This document shows, in pieces, positions 25,943-35,514 of a stretch of DNA of 64,000 bases. Origin of the DNA: Duganella qianjiadongensis. Its GTDB lineage: Bacteria; Pseudomonadota; Gammaproteobacteria; Burkholderiales; Burkholderiaceae_D. The notes beneath the pieces were generated by a model. It was not told the DNA's origin. It made no database searches and was given only the letters and a program-made list of their open reading frames with translations. A program made the position numbers and the translations under genes. The number at the start of each line of letters is the position of its first letter. Position 1 is the first letter of the stretch. The DNA lies in contig NZ_WWCM01000002.1 in the NCBI RefSeq assembly GCF_009857915.1, forward strand, positions 580,429 through 644,428, given 5' to 3'.

Positions 25943-28900
25943 TCACGGGTCATTCTTCACCCCGCGCTCGGGGCCGTCCGTCCATGGCGGCAAGCGCGTC
26001 CATGGCTGTTCCTGCTGCCAGCGCGCCAGCCAGTCGAATAACTCACTGGCTGGCATGGGGCGCGCAACGCCATAGCCCTGCGCCAGCTCGCAGCCCAGTT
26101 GCAGCAGCGCGGCGCCGTGCTCCAGCGTTTCCACCCCTTCGGCTATCACCCCGCGGTGGCAGGCGCCAGCGAGGCGGATAATCCCTTCGACGATGCCGCG
26201 GTCGTCAGGGTCGCTGAGGATGTCGCGGATAAAGCTCTGGTCGATTTTCAGCATATCCACCGGCAGCTGACGCAGATAGGTCAGCGAAGAATAGCCGGTG
26301 CCGAAATCATCGAGCGCGAAATGCACGCCCAGCTCGCGGCAGCGCAGCAGGATGGTGATAGCCTGCTCCATATCGGCCAGCGCCGCCGTTTCCAGCACTT
26401 CCAGTTCCAGCAGAGCGGGCGGCATATCGGTGTGCTCGGCCAGCAGCGTCTGCAGCTGGCTGAAGAAGCTGCCATGCAGCAGATGGTCGGCGCTGATGTT
26501 GACGCTGATGCTGGTGGCGCGTCCTTCACGGGCCCAGCTAGCGCCCTGCGCCAGCGCCGTGCGCAGCACCCATACTCCCACCGGCTGTTCCAGCGGACTG
26601 CCATCGACGGCGGGCAGGAACTGCGCCGGCGGCAACAGCCCCCGTTCCGGATGCTGCCAGCGTATCAGCGCTTCCACCCCCACCAGCTGACCGCTGCGCA
26701 GATGCACTTTGGGCTGGTAGTACAGCACCAGTTCGTTGTTCTCCAGCGCCTGCTGGATAGAATCGAGGAAGCGGCGGTGCTCCTGCACCTGCCGGTCCGC
26801 CTCGGGATCGAACAGATGGTAGCGGTTCTTGCCCGCTTCCTTGGCCAGATACATGGCCTGATCGGCATGGCGCAGCAGCGCATCGGCATCGGAATTATCG
26901 GTCGGGTACAGGCTCACGCCTATGCTGGCGGTGACGCTGATCGCTTCGCCCTCCACCTGTACCGGACGGGTAATGGCCTGCAGCACGCGGTCCAGTATCA
27001 GCATGCATTCCTCCGGCGTGGCGATATCCGACAGCAGCACCACGAATTCGTCGCCGCCCAGCCGGGCCAGCGTGTCCTCGCTGCGCAGCATGTGCTGCAG
27101 GTGATGCGCCACCCCCACCAGCAGGCTATCGCCGGCAGCATGGCCCAGCCGGTCGTTGATCTGTTTGAAGCCATCGAGATCGATAAAGCACACCGCCAGT
27201 GCGCGCCCGCTGCGGGTGGCACGGGCAATGGCCTGCTCCATGCGGTCGGTCAGCAGACGGCGGTTGGGCGTGCCGGTGAGCGGATCGTAGTGGGCGATGC
27301 GATCCAGCTCCGCTTCGTGCGCCTTGAGCTGGCTGATATCGGAAAACACGCCCACATAGTGTTCGATTTCGCCGGCACTATTGCGCACGGCCGAAATCGA
27401 CAGCAGCTCGGCATACAGTTCACCGCTCTTGCGGCGGTTCCAGATTTCGCCGCTCCAGAACGTCTTGTGCAGCACCGATTCCCACATATTGCGGTAATAG
27501 GCCGGATCCTGCTGGCCGGACGACAGTATGCTGGGCGGCTGGCCTAGCACTTCGTCCGCCGTATAGCCGGTAATGCGGGTGAAAGCCGGATTGATCTTGG
27601 TGATCTTCAGGCCGGCGCTGACCACCATGATGCCCTCGTAACTGCTTTCGAACACGGTGCTCGCTTCGCGCTGGGCCAGCTCGAATTCCTTGCGCTCGGT
27701 GATATCGGTATGGGTGCCGGACATGATCAGCGGCCGGCCGTCGGCACTGTGCTGCACCACGCGGCCGCGCGTCAGTATCCAGCGCCAGCCGCCATCCTTG
27801 GTGCGGGCACGAAATTCCGCTTCGTGGCTGGCGCTGTTGCCGCTCAAGTGACGCTGGATCGATGACATGGCGAGCGGCAGATCGTCCGGATGCACCAGCT
27901 GATTCCAGTTGCCCACCGAAACATCCATTTCGCCGGGACGGTAGCCCAGCATTTCCTCCCAGCGGGCGCTGACTTCGAATTGCTGGGTCTGCACATTCCA
28001 GTCCCAGTAGCCCTGATCCGAGCCTTCCACCACGCGCGACAGGCGCTGCTGCTGTTCGCGCAAGGCAGCGGCAGCCTGCTTCTTCTCGCTGATATCGGAC
28101 AGGATGCCGACGATGCGGGCGACCGAACCGTCGCTATTGAATTCGGTGGCGCGCCCGCGCGTGTGCATCCACTTGATATCGCCGCTGCGGGTCTGCAGGC
28201 GGAATTCGAAATCCAGCCCGGCCGACAGTCCTTTGCGATGGGCGTCGATCGCGGCCACGACGCCAGGCAAATCATCGGGATGCACGAGCCGTCTGAAAAA
28301 CGCCAGATCGTGGGTATCTTCCGCCGCCACATAGCCGGTCACGGCATAGTACTGCGGCGAGCGGTAGACCTTGCCGGTGCGCAGATCCCAGTCCCACAGG
28401 CCGTCACTGGTGGCCTCGATGGCCATTTCGAAGCGCTGCTGATTGAGCCGGTTCTGATGCGCAATCTGTTTGGCTTCCGTGATATCGCGCGAGATGCCGA
28501 AGATGCCGCCGATCTGTCCCAGCTGGTTCAGGATGGGCCCTTTGGTGACAGAAAAGTCGCGTACGCTGCCATCGGGCAGGGTCAGGCGTTCTTCATGGGT
28601 ATGGGTGGCGCCGCTGGCCATGACGGCATGATCCCTATCCTTGACGATCTGGGCCGATGTACCGCCCAGCAAGGCATAATCATCCTGTCCCAGTATATCG
28701 CTGACAGGCTTGCCCAGAAAACCGGCTGTGGCCTGATTGGCCAGCTGGTAGCGCCCCTGCAGATCCTTCACGAAGATGGCGTCGGAGGTACCGGAAATGA
28801 CGGCATCGAGCAGCTGGCGTTTGGCTTCGGCGCGGTTGATGGCCTGTTGCAGCATTTCGCTCAGCACGCTCACCGCCACGCCGTTGACCACCATGAAGCC

Positions 28901-29425
28901 CCATTGCAGCAAATTGTTGGGATTGCCGATATGCCAGTCGAACACGGGCGGAATCAGACAGTATTCCGTGCTGATGGCAGCCAGCGCCGTAGCCAGCAGA
29001 CCGGGCCCCATGCCGCCCAGCGTCGCACTGAGCACGATGGGCAGCATGAACAGGATCAGCATGGGATCGCGCTGGGTGGTCCAGACCAGATGCAGGGCCA
29101 GTGTGCTGAGCGTGATGATGGTCGCCACCAGATACATGGGCCAGCGGCTGCGCTGCTGGCTCAAGCCGCTGGTCAGGGCATTGATCAAGGTCAGGTTGGA
29201 CGGCGCATCGCCGGCCGGCACCGAACGCAAGCCCCAGAAAAACAACGCGGCCGTGGTTATGACGAAGAAGACCCCTTTGGCTGTGGACAGCCAGACGATG
29301 GACTGCCAGTCCGTCAGGGCCGACAATAGCTGGTCAGACAGGAAAATCCAGAGCAGAGCGCCAACGACATACAGTGCCGTGACAGAATAGATGAAACGCT
29401 GGCGGGAAGAAACGGTAAAACGCAT
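25943..29425 (-). CDS. Membrane multi-PAS diguanylate cyclase/phosphodiesterase (GGDEF-EAL)
   Basis: A 1160-residue c-di-GMP enzyme. The N-terminus has two TMs (about 10-60), then a DUF4118-like block of four short TMs (about 97-200, as in KdpD). About four to five PAS/PAC domains cover 205-700. The GGDEF domain follows, with RLGGDEFVVLL intact and the inhibitory I-site RSED five residues upstream. The EAL domain has VEALIRWQHPERG, LDDFGTGYSSL and LKIDQSFI. Both catalytic motifs look complete, so the protein may be bifunctional or switchable through its PAS inputs. It is divergent from a periplasmic solute-binding protein gene, which could feed it a signal, but nothing in the sequence proves that. 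Confidence 0.94.
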   Translation of the reverse strand: MRFTVSSRQRFIYSVTALYVVGALLWIFLSDQLLSALTDWQSIVWLSTAKGVFFVITTAALFFWGLRSVPAGDAPSNLTLINALTSGLSQQRSRWPMYLVATIITLSTLALHLVWTTQRDPMLILFMLPIVLSATLGGMGPGLLATALAAISTEYCLIPPVFDWHIGNPNNLLQWGFMVVNGVAVSVLSEMLQQAINRAEAKRQLLDAVISGTSDAIFVKDLQGRYQLANQATAGFLGKPVSDILGQDDYALLGGTSAQIVKDRDHAVMASGATHTHEERLTLPDGSVRDFSVTKGPILNQLGQIGGIFGISRDITEAKQIAHQNRLNQQRFEMAIEATSDGLWDWDLRTGKVYRSPQYYAVTGYVAAEDTHDLAFFRRLVHPDDLPGVVAAIDAHRKGLSAGLDFEFRLQTRSGDIKWMHTRGRATEFNSDGSVARIVGILSDISEKKQAAAALREQQQRLSRVVEGSDQGYWDWNVQTQQFEVSARWEEMLGYRPGEMDVSVGNWNQLVHPDDLPLAMSSIQRHLSGNSASHEAEFRARTKDGGWRWILTRGRVVQHSADGRPLIMSGTHTDITERKEFELAQREASTVFESSYEGIMVVSAGLKITKINPAFTRITGYTADEVLGQPPSILSSGQQDPAYYRNMWESVLHKTFWSGEIWNRRKSGELYAELLSISAVRNSAGEIEHYVGVFSDISQLKAHEAELDRIAHYDPLTGTPNRRLLTDRMEQAIARATRSGRALAVCFIDLDGFKQINDRLGHAAGDSLLVGVAHHLQHMLRSEDTLARLGGDEFVVLLSDIATPEECMLILDRVLQAITRPVQVEGEAISVTASIGVSLYPTDNSDADALLRHADQAMYLAKEAGKNRYHLFDPEADRQVQEHRRFLDSIQQALENNELVLYYQPKVHLRSGQLVGVEALIRWQHPERGLLPPAQFLPAVDGSPLEQPVGVWVLRTALAQGASWAREGRATSISVNISADHLLHGSFFSQLQTLLAEHTDMPPALLELEVLETAALADMEQAITILLRCRELGVHFALDDFGTGYSSLTYLRQLPVDMLKIDQSFIRDILSDPDDRGIVEGIIRLAGACHRGVIAEGVETLEHGAALLQLGCELAQGYGVARPMPASELFDWLARWQQEQPWTRLPPWTDGPERGVKNDP

Positions 29426-29660
29426 GGATTCTCACTATGGGCAATTACACCTGCGCGGCAACGTATCGCAAGGTCAGGGCGATACCAGCGCAGACCCTTC
29501 CAATCTGAACGTTTTGCGTCAATTTGTCTACCAAAATTGCCGTGCCGGCGTTGTAGCCGTGCAAGATTTGCAGCGCGCACGGCACTGTGCCGTTGACTTT
29601 TACGCTACCATGACAGCCAGCTATTTACTCGATTGCAGGATACGTTTGCGGAGCCGCGCC

Positions 29661-30410
29661 ATGCGCCGATTGCTGGCAGTATGCCTAGGGAGTCTCATGT
29701 GCGCGCTGGCGCAGGCCGCTCCCATCGAAATCATGGTAGAAGACGCTGCGGCGCCCATGTCCAATCCGGATGGCAGCGGCTATGCCAACGAAATCGTGCT
29801 GGCTGCATTTGCCGCCATGGATACGCCTGTCAAACTGACGGTGGTGCCGTATGCGCGCTGCAAAAAATACGTGCTGTCCGGCGCTGTGGCGGCCTGCCTC
29901 AGCATGTCCGACGCACCCGAGCTGGCCGGCAAGGTGCGGCTCTCCGGCCTGCCCCTGTTCTATGCCTATCCGCGCTTCTACTACCATGCCAGCCATCCGC
30001 TGAGCGCGAAAGGGCTGACCGATCTGCAACCGGGCCTGCGCATCGGCATCGTCAACGGTTACGAATACCCGCCCGAAATCCTGCGCCTGACGGAACGCGG
30101 CATCCATCTGCTCGAAGCCCGCTCGGAAGAAACCAATCTGAAGAAACTGGCCGTGGGCCATATCGATCTGGCGGTCAGCATGATGGACGATTTCAAAAGC
30201 GACGATGCGCTGATCGCGCGGGCCGGCGTGCAGCAGGTGGTGTTTGCTTTCGAAACCACGCCGCAGGGATCGTATATCGGCTTCAGCAGCCTGCACCCGC
30301 AGGGCGAACAGGCACGCCAGCTGTTCAATCGCGGCTATGCCGCCATCATACTCAATGGCACACGCGCGGCCATCGAGCGCAAGTGGAAACGTGGCAAGCC
30401 CTTATCCTGA
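29661..30410 (+). CDS. Periplasmic solute-binding protein, amino-acid ABC type (SBP_bac_3-like)
   Basis: A 249-residue exported protein. Signal peptide 1-19 (MRRLLAVCLGSLMCALAQA), mature start APIEIMVEDAAAP. The fold is suggested by EIVLAAFAAMDTPVKLTVVPYARC and LRIGIVNGYEYPPEILRL, typical of the SBP_bac_3/transporter-receptor family. No permease or ATPase gene is adjacent, so this is an orphan receptor. Such proteins often serve as sensors or are wrongly assumed to be transporters. The start at 29661 has a GGAG site 8 nt upstream; the longer frame from 29391 runs into the divergent promoter and is rejected. Confidence 0.82.
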   Translation: MRRLLAVCLGSLMCALAQAAPIEIMVEDAAAPMSNPDGSGYANEIVLAAFAAMDTPVKLTVVPYARCKKYVLSGAVAACLSMSDAPELAGKVRLSGLPLFYAYPRFYYHASHPLSAKGLTDLQPGLRIGIVNGYEYPPEILRLTERGIHLLEARSEETNLKKLAVGHIDLAVSMMDDFKSDDALIARAGVQQVVFAFETTPQGSYIGFSSLHPQGEQARQLFNRGYAAIILNGTRAAIERKWKRGKPLS

Positions 30411-30544
30411 CAGACACTTTAACGATTTGCTATGTTAGCTGCAAAATAGCAACACACAGCTGAGCCATCAGTCTATCGCTGTTTGGTTGCAAGCCACTTC
30501 ATGGGATACTCGATCCACGCGCCAGTGCGCAACAGGGTCATGCC

Positions 30545-32581
30545 ATGTCAGCTTCGGAAATCAGCCCACAGCATGCGGCAGCCGCGCCGGCGGAGCTGCT
30601 GCTGCACAAGCTGCGGGTATGCCTGTCCGGCCACGAAATGCTGCATTTGCGTCCCGTGCTGCTGCAGCTGCAGGCAGAGAAACTGCATGCTGCGCAAAAG
30701 CTGGAATGCGCAGCCTTCCAGCTGCTGGACCGCGCCGCCAATGTAGAAAATTCGGCCGAAGCGCTGCTGATGCCGGCCAAGTCGCTGCAGCTGCAAGCCC
30801 AGACCGAACAGCACCCGCTGGCGCAGGCCGCTGCCTTCCGCGCCCTGCACTGGGTGCAGATGCGCATGCGTCTGCACCATGCAGCGCTGGACTCGCTGGC
30901 CCGTGCCGCCGAACTGTACGAACGCTGCGCCCAGCCGGCGCTGGCGTTACAGATGAAGGCAGCGCGCTGCCGCGTCCTCCTGAGCGCGGAGATGCACGAG
31001 GAATTGCGCCAGTTCTGCGCCGACATGCTGGCCCAGAGCGGTACGCTCAGCCCCGCCATCTACACCACCCTGATCGATTATTCCGCTTCCGCCTCCTACT
31101 ATCTGGCGCTGGAAGAAGGCGATCCCGTCAAGGCCGACCAGCACTGGGGCGACTGCCTGTCGCGCCGCTTACAGGTACTGCAGTGCACGCGCAGGTTCGG
31201 GCTGGAATCGCAGGAATGCGTGGCGCTGCTGAATCTGGCGGTGGTCTCGGCTACGCGCGAGCAGACCGGCGAAAGCCGCCACTACATGCAGCAGGTGTAT
31301 GACAAATATGGCAGCGAGGGCTACTGGGAACCGTGGCTGCACCTGTGCCGCCTGCTGATCCAGTGCGCCGAAGGCGAACCGCGCAAGGCGTGGCAGGAGC
31401 TGCTGGCCTACGACGCCACGCTGGCACGCGCATCGCTGCATCCGAGCCGGCTGCGTGAAATCAGCCTGTATGCCATCCGCCGCTATGGCCGCCGCTGGGG
31501 CCATCTGGAACAGGCCCTGCAGGCCACCATCGATCAGGTGGCGATGGAACGCCATTACAAACGCGAACTCTCTACCTCGCTGGGCGAAACCCTGACCGCC
31601 GTGATGGAACGCCCGCAACTGCTCTACCAGAATGCCCTGCTGGCCCAGCATGGCACCGTGCTGGAAAACTCGCTGGTGCAGCGCAATCAGGAACTCCAGC
31701 AGACACTGGACAACCTGCAGCGCGAAGTAACGGTACGGCAGGCGGCGGAAGCGGCACTGCAGACGGCACACGACCGGCTGGAACAGGAAGTACGCGAACG
31801 CACGGCGGCACTGGAGCAGGCCATGCACTCGCTGATGCAGCAGGAGAAGCAGCTCGGCCTGTCGCGGCTGGTGGTCGGCATGGCGCATGAACTCAATACC
31901 CCGCTGGGCAATGCGCGCGTGGCCGCCAGCGCCATCACGGCACAGGCGGCAGCGCTGCAGCAGACCATGGCCGCGGGCAGCCTGCGCCGCAGCCAGCTCG
32001 ATGGCGTGCTCGACGATGTGCAGATGGGCGGTGCGCTGGTGGACCGGGCACTCTGCCAGATCAGCCAGCTGGTGGAGCGTTTCAAGAGCCTGTCGGGCGA
32101 ACCGGCGCAGGAAGTGGCCGGCCGCTTCGACTTGAGCGACCGTCTGCGCTACTGTGCCGACAGCTGGCGCCCGCAGCTACAGGCGCGCGGCATCACGCTG
32201 ACCCTGTCCATGCCCGAGCAGCTATGGCTGGTGGGCTATCCCGGCGCCTGCCAGATCGTGTTCCAGCACCTGCTCGACAACTGTCTGATGCACGCTTTTG
32301 CCCAGCGCAGTAACGGCAACATCGTGGTGCGCACGGCGCTGCGTGCACAGACCGTGGAAATCGACTGGGTCGACGACGGTTGCGGCATCGCGCCCGAACA
32401 TCTGTCGCATGTATTCGAACCCTTCTTCACCACCCAGCTGGGCCTGACAGGTACCGGACTGGGACTGGCCAGCGTGCACAGCATGGTGGTCAGCATGATG
32501 CGCGGACAGGTTATACTCGAGAGCACCCCCGGTATCGGCAGCCACTTCAAGCTGCGCCTGCCCACCGGGCTCGATGCCTGA
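30545..32581 (+). CDS. Orphan soluble sensor histidine kinase with TPR-like N-terminus
   Basis: A 678-residue kinase without TM segments or signal peptide, hence cytoplasmic. Residues 1-350 are helical repeats with TPR-like spacing (ALHWVQMRMRLHHAALDSLARAAELYERC and similar). A coiled coil lies at about 375-435. HisKA carries His448 in VVGMAHELNTPLGNA, and HATPase_c has LLDNCLMHAF, DDGCGIAPEHL and TGLGLASVHSMV. All catalytic motifs are intact. No response regulator is adjacent, so the partner is elsewhere. The following small membrane protein gene (28-bp gap) is probably co-transcribed. Confidence 0.85.
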   Translation: MSASEISPQHAAAAPAELLLHKLRVCLSGHEMLHLRPVLLQLQAEKLHAAQKLECAAFQLLDRAANVENSAEALLMPAKSLQLQAQTEQHPLAQAAAFRALHWVQMRMRLHHAALDSLARAAELYERCAQPALALQMKAARCRVLLSAEMHEELRQFCADMLAQSGTLSPAIYTTLIDYSASASYYLALEEGDPVKADQHWGDCLSRRLQVLQCTRRFGLESQECVALLNLAVVSATREQTGESRHYMQQVYDKYGSEGYWEPWLHLCRLLIQCAEGEPRKAWQELLAYDATLARASLHPSRLREISLYAIRRYGRRWGHLEQALQATIDQVAMERHYKRELSTSLGETLTAVMERPQLLYQNALLAQHGTVLENSLVQRNQELQQTLDNLQREVTVRQAAEAALQTAHDRLEQEVRERTAALEQAMHSLMQQEKQLGLSRLVVGMAHELNTPLGNARVAASAITAQAAALQQTMAAGSLRRSQLDGVLDDVQMGGALVDRALCQISQLVERFKSLSGEPAQEVAGRFDLSDRLRYCADSWRPQLQARGITLTLSMPEQLWLVGYPGACQIVFQHLLDNCLMHAFAQRSNGNIVVRTALRAQTVEIDWVDDGCGIAPEHLSHVFEPFFTTQLGLTGTGLGLASVHSMVVSMMRGQVILESTPGIGSHFKLRLPTGLDA

Positions 32582-32608
32582 ACCACCCTACCGGAAAGTA
32601 GCAACACC

Positions 32609-32995
32609 TTGAAGCTGGAATTTGAAACGTGGCTGGCCCGCGTCCTTTTACTCAACGGCCTGCTGACGCTGGGCGTCTGTCTGGGCTGGCTGGGCGAAGC
32701 CCATAGCGGCCTGCCGCTCGCCATCCTGACCGGTTGCGCGATGCTGGCCATCGTTTCGGCTGCGCTGGCACTCAAGCGACAGCGGCTAGGCTGGTACGGC
32801 GCGCTGCCGTATTACGGCGTGCAGGTCGTGAGCTACTATGCCTACGACGGCAGCAGCCTGTGGGCCGTCAAGGCCGGCGTCAGCCTCGGCATGGTGCTGC
32901 ATCTGGCCAGCGGCGTCGTGGTACTGAATATGCTCGCGGCCTGCCTGCTGGCGGCCAGCGGCTGGGTACTGTGGCGTCAGCATCATCCCGTCTGA
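32609..32995 (+). CDS. Small integral membrane protein of unknown function
   Basis: A 128-residue hydrophobic protein with four predicted TM helices (about 9-27, 35-54, 62-80 and 90-120) and short loops. I recognise no family. The start is TTG at 32609 with a weak purine-rich site upstream. It lies 28 bp after the soluble histidine kinase and may act with it, for example as its membrane anchor; that is inference from spacing only. Confidence 0.65.
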   Translation: MKLEFETWLARVLLLNGLLTLGVCLGWLGEAHSGLPLAILTGCAMLAIVSAALALKRQRLGWYGALPYYGVQVVSYYAYDGSSLWAVKAGVSLGMVLHLASGVVVLNMLAACLLAASGWVLWRQHHPV

Positions 32996-33123
32996 GCGGC
33001 CAGCGCGCTTTCTGCTTGCTCGAAAGCCGCATTAGCTAACGCGAATTACTTCGTTCACGCTGCGCAGCGCACAGCGCATACTGCCGCACTGACAGCCCGC
33101 TGCATCATCCGGCAGCAGGGCTG

Positions 33124-33151
33124 GCGCATGGCCACCATCACGGCCATGCGC
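33124..33151 (+). promoter_or_regulatory. Perfect hairpin in the metN leader
   Basis: GCGCATGGCC, an 8-nt loop, then GGCCATGCGC, 29 nt before the metN ATG. No T-run follows, so it is not a simple terminator. A second, larger pairing (CAGCCC ... GGGCTG) encloses sequence just upstream. It could be an mRNA control element. It does not match a SAM riboswitch class I know. Confidence 0.45.
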
Positions 33152-33180
33152 ATCGACTTTACACCAGCGCGGCGGGCCCC

Positions 33181-33975
33181 ATGCAGAACCTCATCCAGCT
33201 ACACGGCATCAGTAAATCCTTCCGGCTGCCCGATGGCAGCCGCTATCAGGCACTGCAGGACGTCAGCCTGTCGGTACGGGCGGGCGAAATCGTCGGCCTG
33301 ATCGGCCGCAGCGGTGCCGGCAAGTCCACCCTGCTACGCAGCATCAACCTGCTGGAGCGGCCCGACCACGGCACTGTCCAGATCAATGGCCAGGACCTGA
33401 TGCGCATGCCTGCTGCCCGGTTGCGCAGCGCGCGCGAACAGATAGGCATGATGTTCCAGCACTACAATCTGCTGCATAACCTGAACGTCTACGAAAACGT
33501 CGCCTTCCCTCTGCGTCTGCATGAACGTCTGAACGCACCACGGCTGGCGGCACGGGTGCGCGAATGTCTGGACATGGTCGGCCTGGCCGACCGCGCAGGC
33601 AGCTATCCGGCCCAGCTTTCGGGCGGCCAGAAACAGCGCGTCTCGATTGCGCGCGCGCTGGCCAGCCGTCCCGATGTGCTGCTGTGCGACGAGCCCACCT
33701 CCGCACTCGACGCCACCACCATGCGCAGCATCCTCGCCACGCTAAGCAACATCAACCTTGCGCTCGGCGTCACCATCGTCATCGTCAGCCATGAACTGGC
33801 GGCCCTGGCGCAACTGTGCCACCGCGTGGTGGTGCTGGAAGATGGCCGTATTGCCGAGCAGTTCGATCCGGCCGATACCGCCAGCTTACGTGTCACGGCG
33901 CTGGGACGCGAACTGGCCTACTACCGCAGCGAAAGCGGGCAGGCTTGCAGCCGCGAAGGAGTCCAGCATGTTTGA
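33181..33975 (+). CDS. metN: Methionine ABC transporter, ATP-binding protein
   Basis: ATPase of the MetNIQ importer for L/D-methionine. The protein has 264 residues: Walker [10 protein letters not shown] (about 42-50), Q-loop MMFQHYN, signature [15 protein letters not shown], Walker [12 protein letters not shown] and H-loop VSHEL. The C-terminal C2 regulatory (NIL) domain of full-length MetN (about 340 residues) is missing, so transinhibition by methionine is not expected. Its stop overlaps metI by 8 bp. Confidence 0.92.
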   Translation: MQNLIQLHGISKSFRLPDGSRYQALQDVSLSVRAGEIVGLIGRSGAGKSTLLRSINLLERPDHGTVQINGQDLMRMPAARLRSAREQIGMMFQHYNLLHNLNVYENVAFPLRLHERLNAPRLAARVRECLDMVGLADRAGSYPAQLSGGQKQRVSIARALASRPDVLLCDEPTSALDATTMRSILATLSNINLALGVTIVIVSHELAALAQLCHRVVVLEDGRIAEQFDPADTASLRVTALGRELAYYRSESGQACSREGVQHV

Positions 33976-34630
33976 ATCGCTACTGGCGATCATGCCAGAT
34001 CTGTGGCTGGCGCTGGGCCAGACTTTGCTGATGCTGGCCATCTGCCTGCTGGTGGCCGTGCTGCTGGGCGGCCCGCTGGGCGTGCTGCTGTTCCTGCTCG
34101 GCCCGGGACAGATGCTGCAGCAACGCGCGCTGGGCGCCGTGCTGGGCTGGCTGGTGAATACGCTGCGCTCCTTCCCCTTCATCATCCTGCTGGTGGCGCT
34201 GGTGCCGCTCACCCGCTGGATAGTCGGCAGCTCGATCGGCCCGCTGGCCGCCTCGGTGCCGCTGGCCTGCGCCGCCGTGCCGTATTTCGCCCGGCTGGTG
34301 GAACAGCAGCTGCATGAAGTACCGCGCGGCGTGCTGGAAGCGGCGACCGCCATGGGCGCCAGCCCGTGGCAGATGGTATTCCGGGTGCTGCTGGTGGAAG
34401 CCCGTTCCGGTCTGGTCAGCGCGCTCACCGTGCTGGCGATCAGCTTCCTGTCCTACTCCGCCGTGGCTGGCGTGGTGGGTGGCGGCGGCATCGGCGATCT
34501 GGCGATCCGCTTCGGCTACTACCGTTTCGATACCGCCATGATGGTGCTGACCATCGCCGTACTGGTCGCGCTGGTCCAGCTGATACAGTTCGGCGGCAGC
34601 CGGCTGGCGCGCCGCCTCGACCGGCGCTAG
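33968..34630 (+). CDS. metI: Methionine ABC transporter, permease
   Basis: Membrane subunit of MetNIQ, 220 residues and five predicted TMs. The EAA-type coupling loop reads EVPRGVLEAATAMGASPWQM, followed by SFLSYSAVAGVVGGGGIGDLAIRFGYYRF, strongly conserved in MetI. It starts inside the metN end and is followed by metQ after 47 bp. Confidence 0.94.
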   Translation: MFESLLAIMPDLWLALGQTLLMLAICLLVAVLLGGPLGVLLFLLGPGQMLQQRALGAVLGWLVNTLRSFPFIILLVALVPLTRWIVGSSIGPLAASVPLACAAVPYFARLVEQQLHEVPRGVLEAATAMGASPWQMVFRVLLVEARSGLVSALTVLAISFLSYSAVAGVVGGGGIGDLAIRFGYYRFDTAMMVLTIAVLVALVQLIQFGGSRLARRLDRR

Positions 34631-34677
34631 TGCCCTCTATCTTCCCTAATTTGTCGCTTTATCTGACGGAGAATTCC

Positions 34678-35514
34678 ATGCCATCCCATCGTTCCGTATT
34701 ACGCCGCCGTCTGCTCGGTCTTTCGCTGGCCATGCTGGCCAGCCACAACGTCGCCGCTAAGGATCCCCATGAGCTGGTCATCGGCACCAGCGTGGGGCCC
34801 TACGCCGATCAGGTCAAACTGGGCATCAAGCCGATACTGGAAAAACAGGGCTACAAGGTGAAAGTGGTGGAATTCAGCGACTACATCCAGCCCAATTTCG
34901 CGCTGGCCGAAGGCGCGCTCGACGCCAATATCTTCCAGCACATCGTGTATCTGCGCCAGTTCGCCAGCGAGCATAAACTGGCCCTTAGCGAGCTGATCAC
35001 CATCCCCACTGCGCCCATCGCCATCTACAGCAAAAAACACAAGGCACTGACGGAAGTGCGCGAAGGTGCGCTGGTGGCCATGCCGAACGATCCTACCAAC
35101 CAGGCACGTGCGCTGGTCCTGCTCGACCAGCTGGGCTGGATCAGGCTGCGTCCTCAGGTCGATCCGCTGCGTGCTTCGGAAAAGGATATTGCAGTCAACC
35201 TCAAAAAACTCAAACTGGTGGCGCTGGAAGCGGCCCAGCTGCCCCGTTCACTGCAGGACAGCGACTACTCCTTCGTCAACGGCAATTTCGCCCTGGCCTC
35301 GGGCCTTAAACTGACGGACGCACTGATCACGGAAAAGATCTCGCCCAACTACATCAATCTGGTCGCCGTGCGCAGCGCCGACAAGGACAAGCCCTACGCG
35401 CGCGACATCGCCGCGGCCTACCGATCGCGCGCCTTCCTCGATTTCACCAACCAGTATCTGCAAGGCTATGCCAAGACCGACTACCAGCTGGCGCAGCAAG
35501 CAGCGGCGCGCTAG
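34678..35514 (+). CDS. metQ: Methionine-binding periplasmic protein
   Basis: Substrate receptor of the MetNIQ importer, 278 residues, NlpA/MetQ family ([42 protein letters not shown]). The signal peptide ([20 protein letters not shown], cleavage after NVAA) has no lipobox cysteine. The receptor is therefore soluble in the periplasm rather than a lipoprotein as in E. coli. GACGGAG site 7 nt before the ATG. The stop overlaps that of the MCP gene on the other strand by 4 bp. Confidence 0.93.
   Translation: MPSHRSVLRRRLLGLSLAMLASHNVAAKDPHELVIGTSVGPYADQVKLGIKPILEKQGYKVKVVEFSDYIQPNFALAEGALDANIFQHIVYLRQFASEHKLALSELITIPTAPIAIYSKKHKALTEVREGALVAMPNDPTNQARALVLLDQLGWIRLRPQVDPLRASEKDIAVNLKKLKLVALEAAQLPRSLQDSDYSFVNGNFALASGLKLTDALITEKISPNYINLVAVRSADKDKPYARDIAAAYRSRAFLDFTNQYLQGYAKTDYQLAQQAAAR

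Noticed and set aside
26099..27547. Long open frame antisense to the GGDEF/EAL region
   Set aside because: The GGDEF and EAL motifs on the minus strand are unambiguous; the plus frame is a shadow.
32996..33180. SAM or SAH riboswitch upstream of metN
   Set aside because: Hairpins are present, but no conserved core of a SAM or SAH class could be matched by eye.
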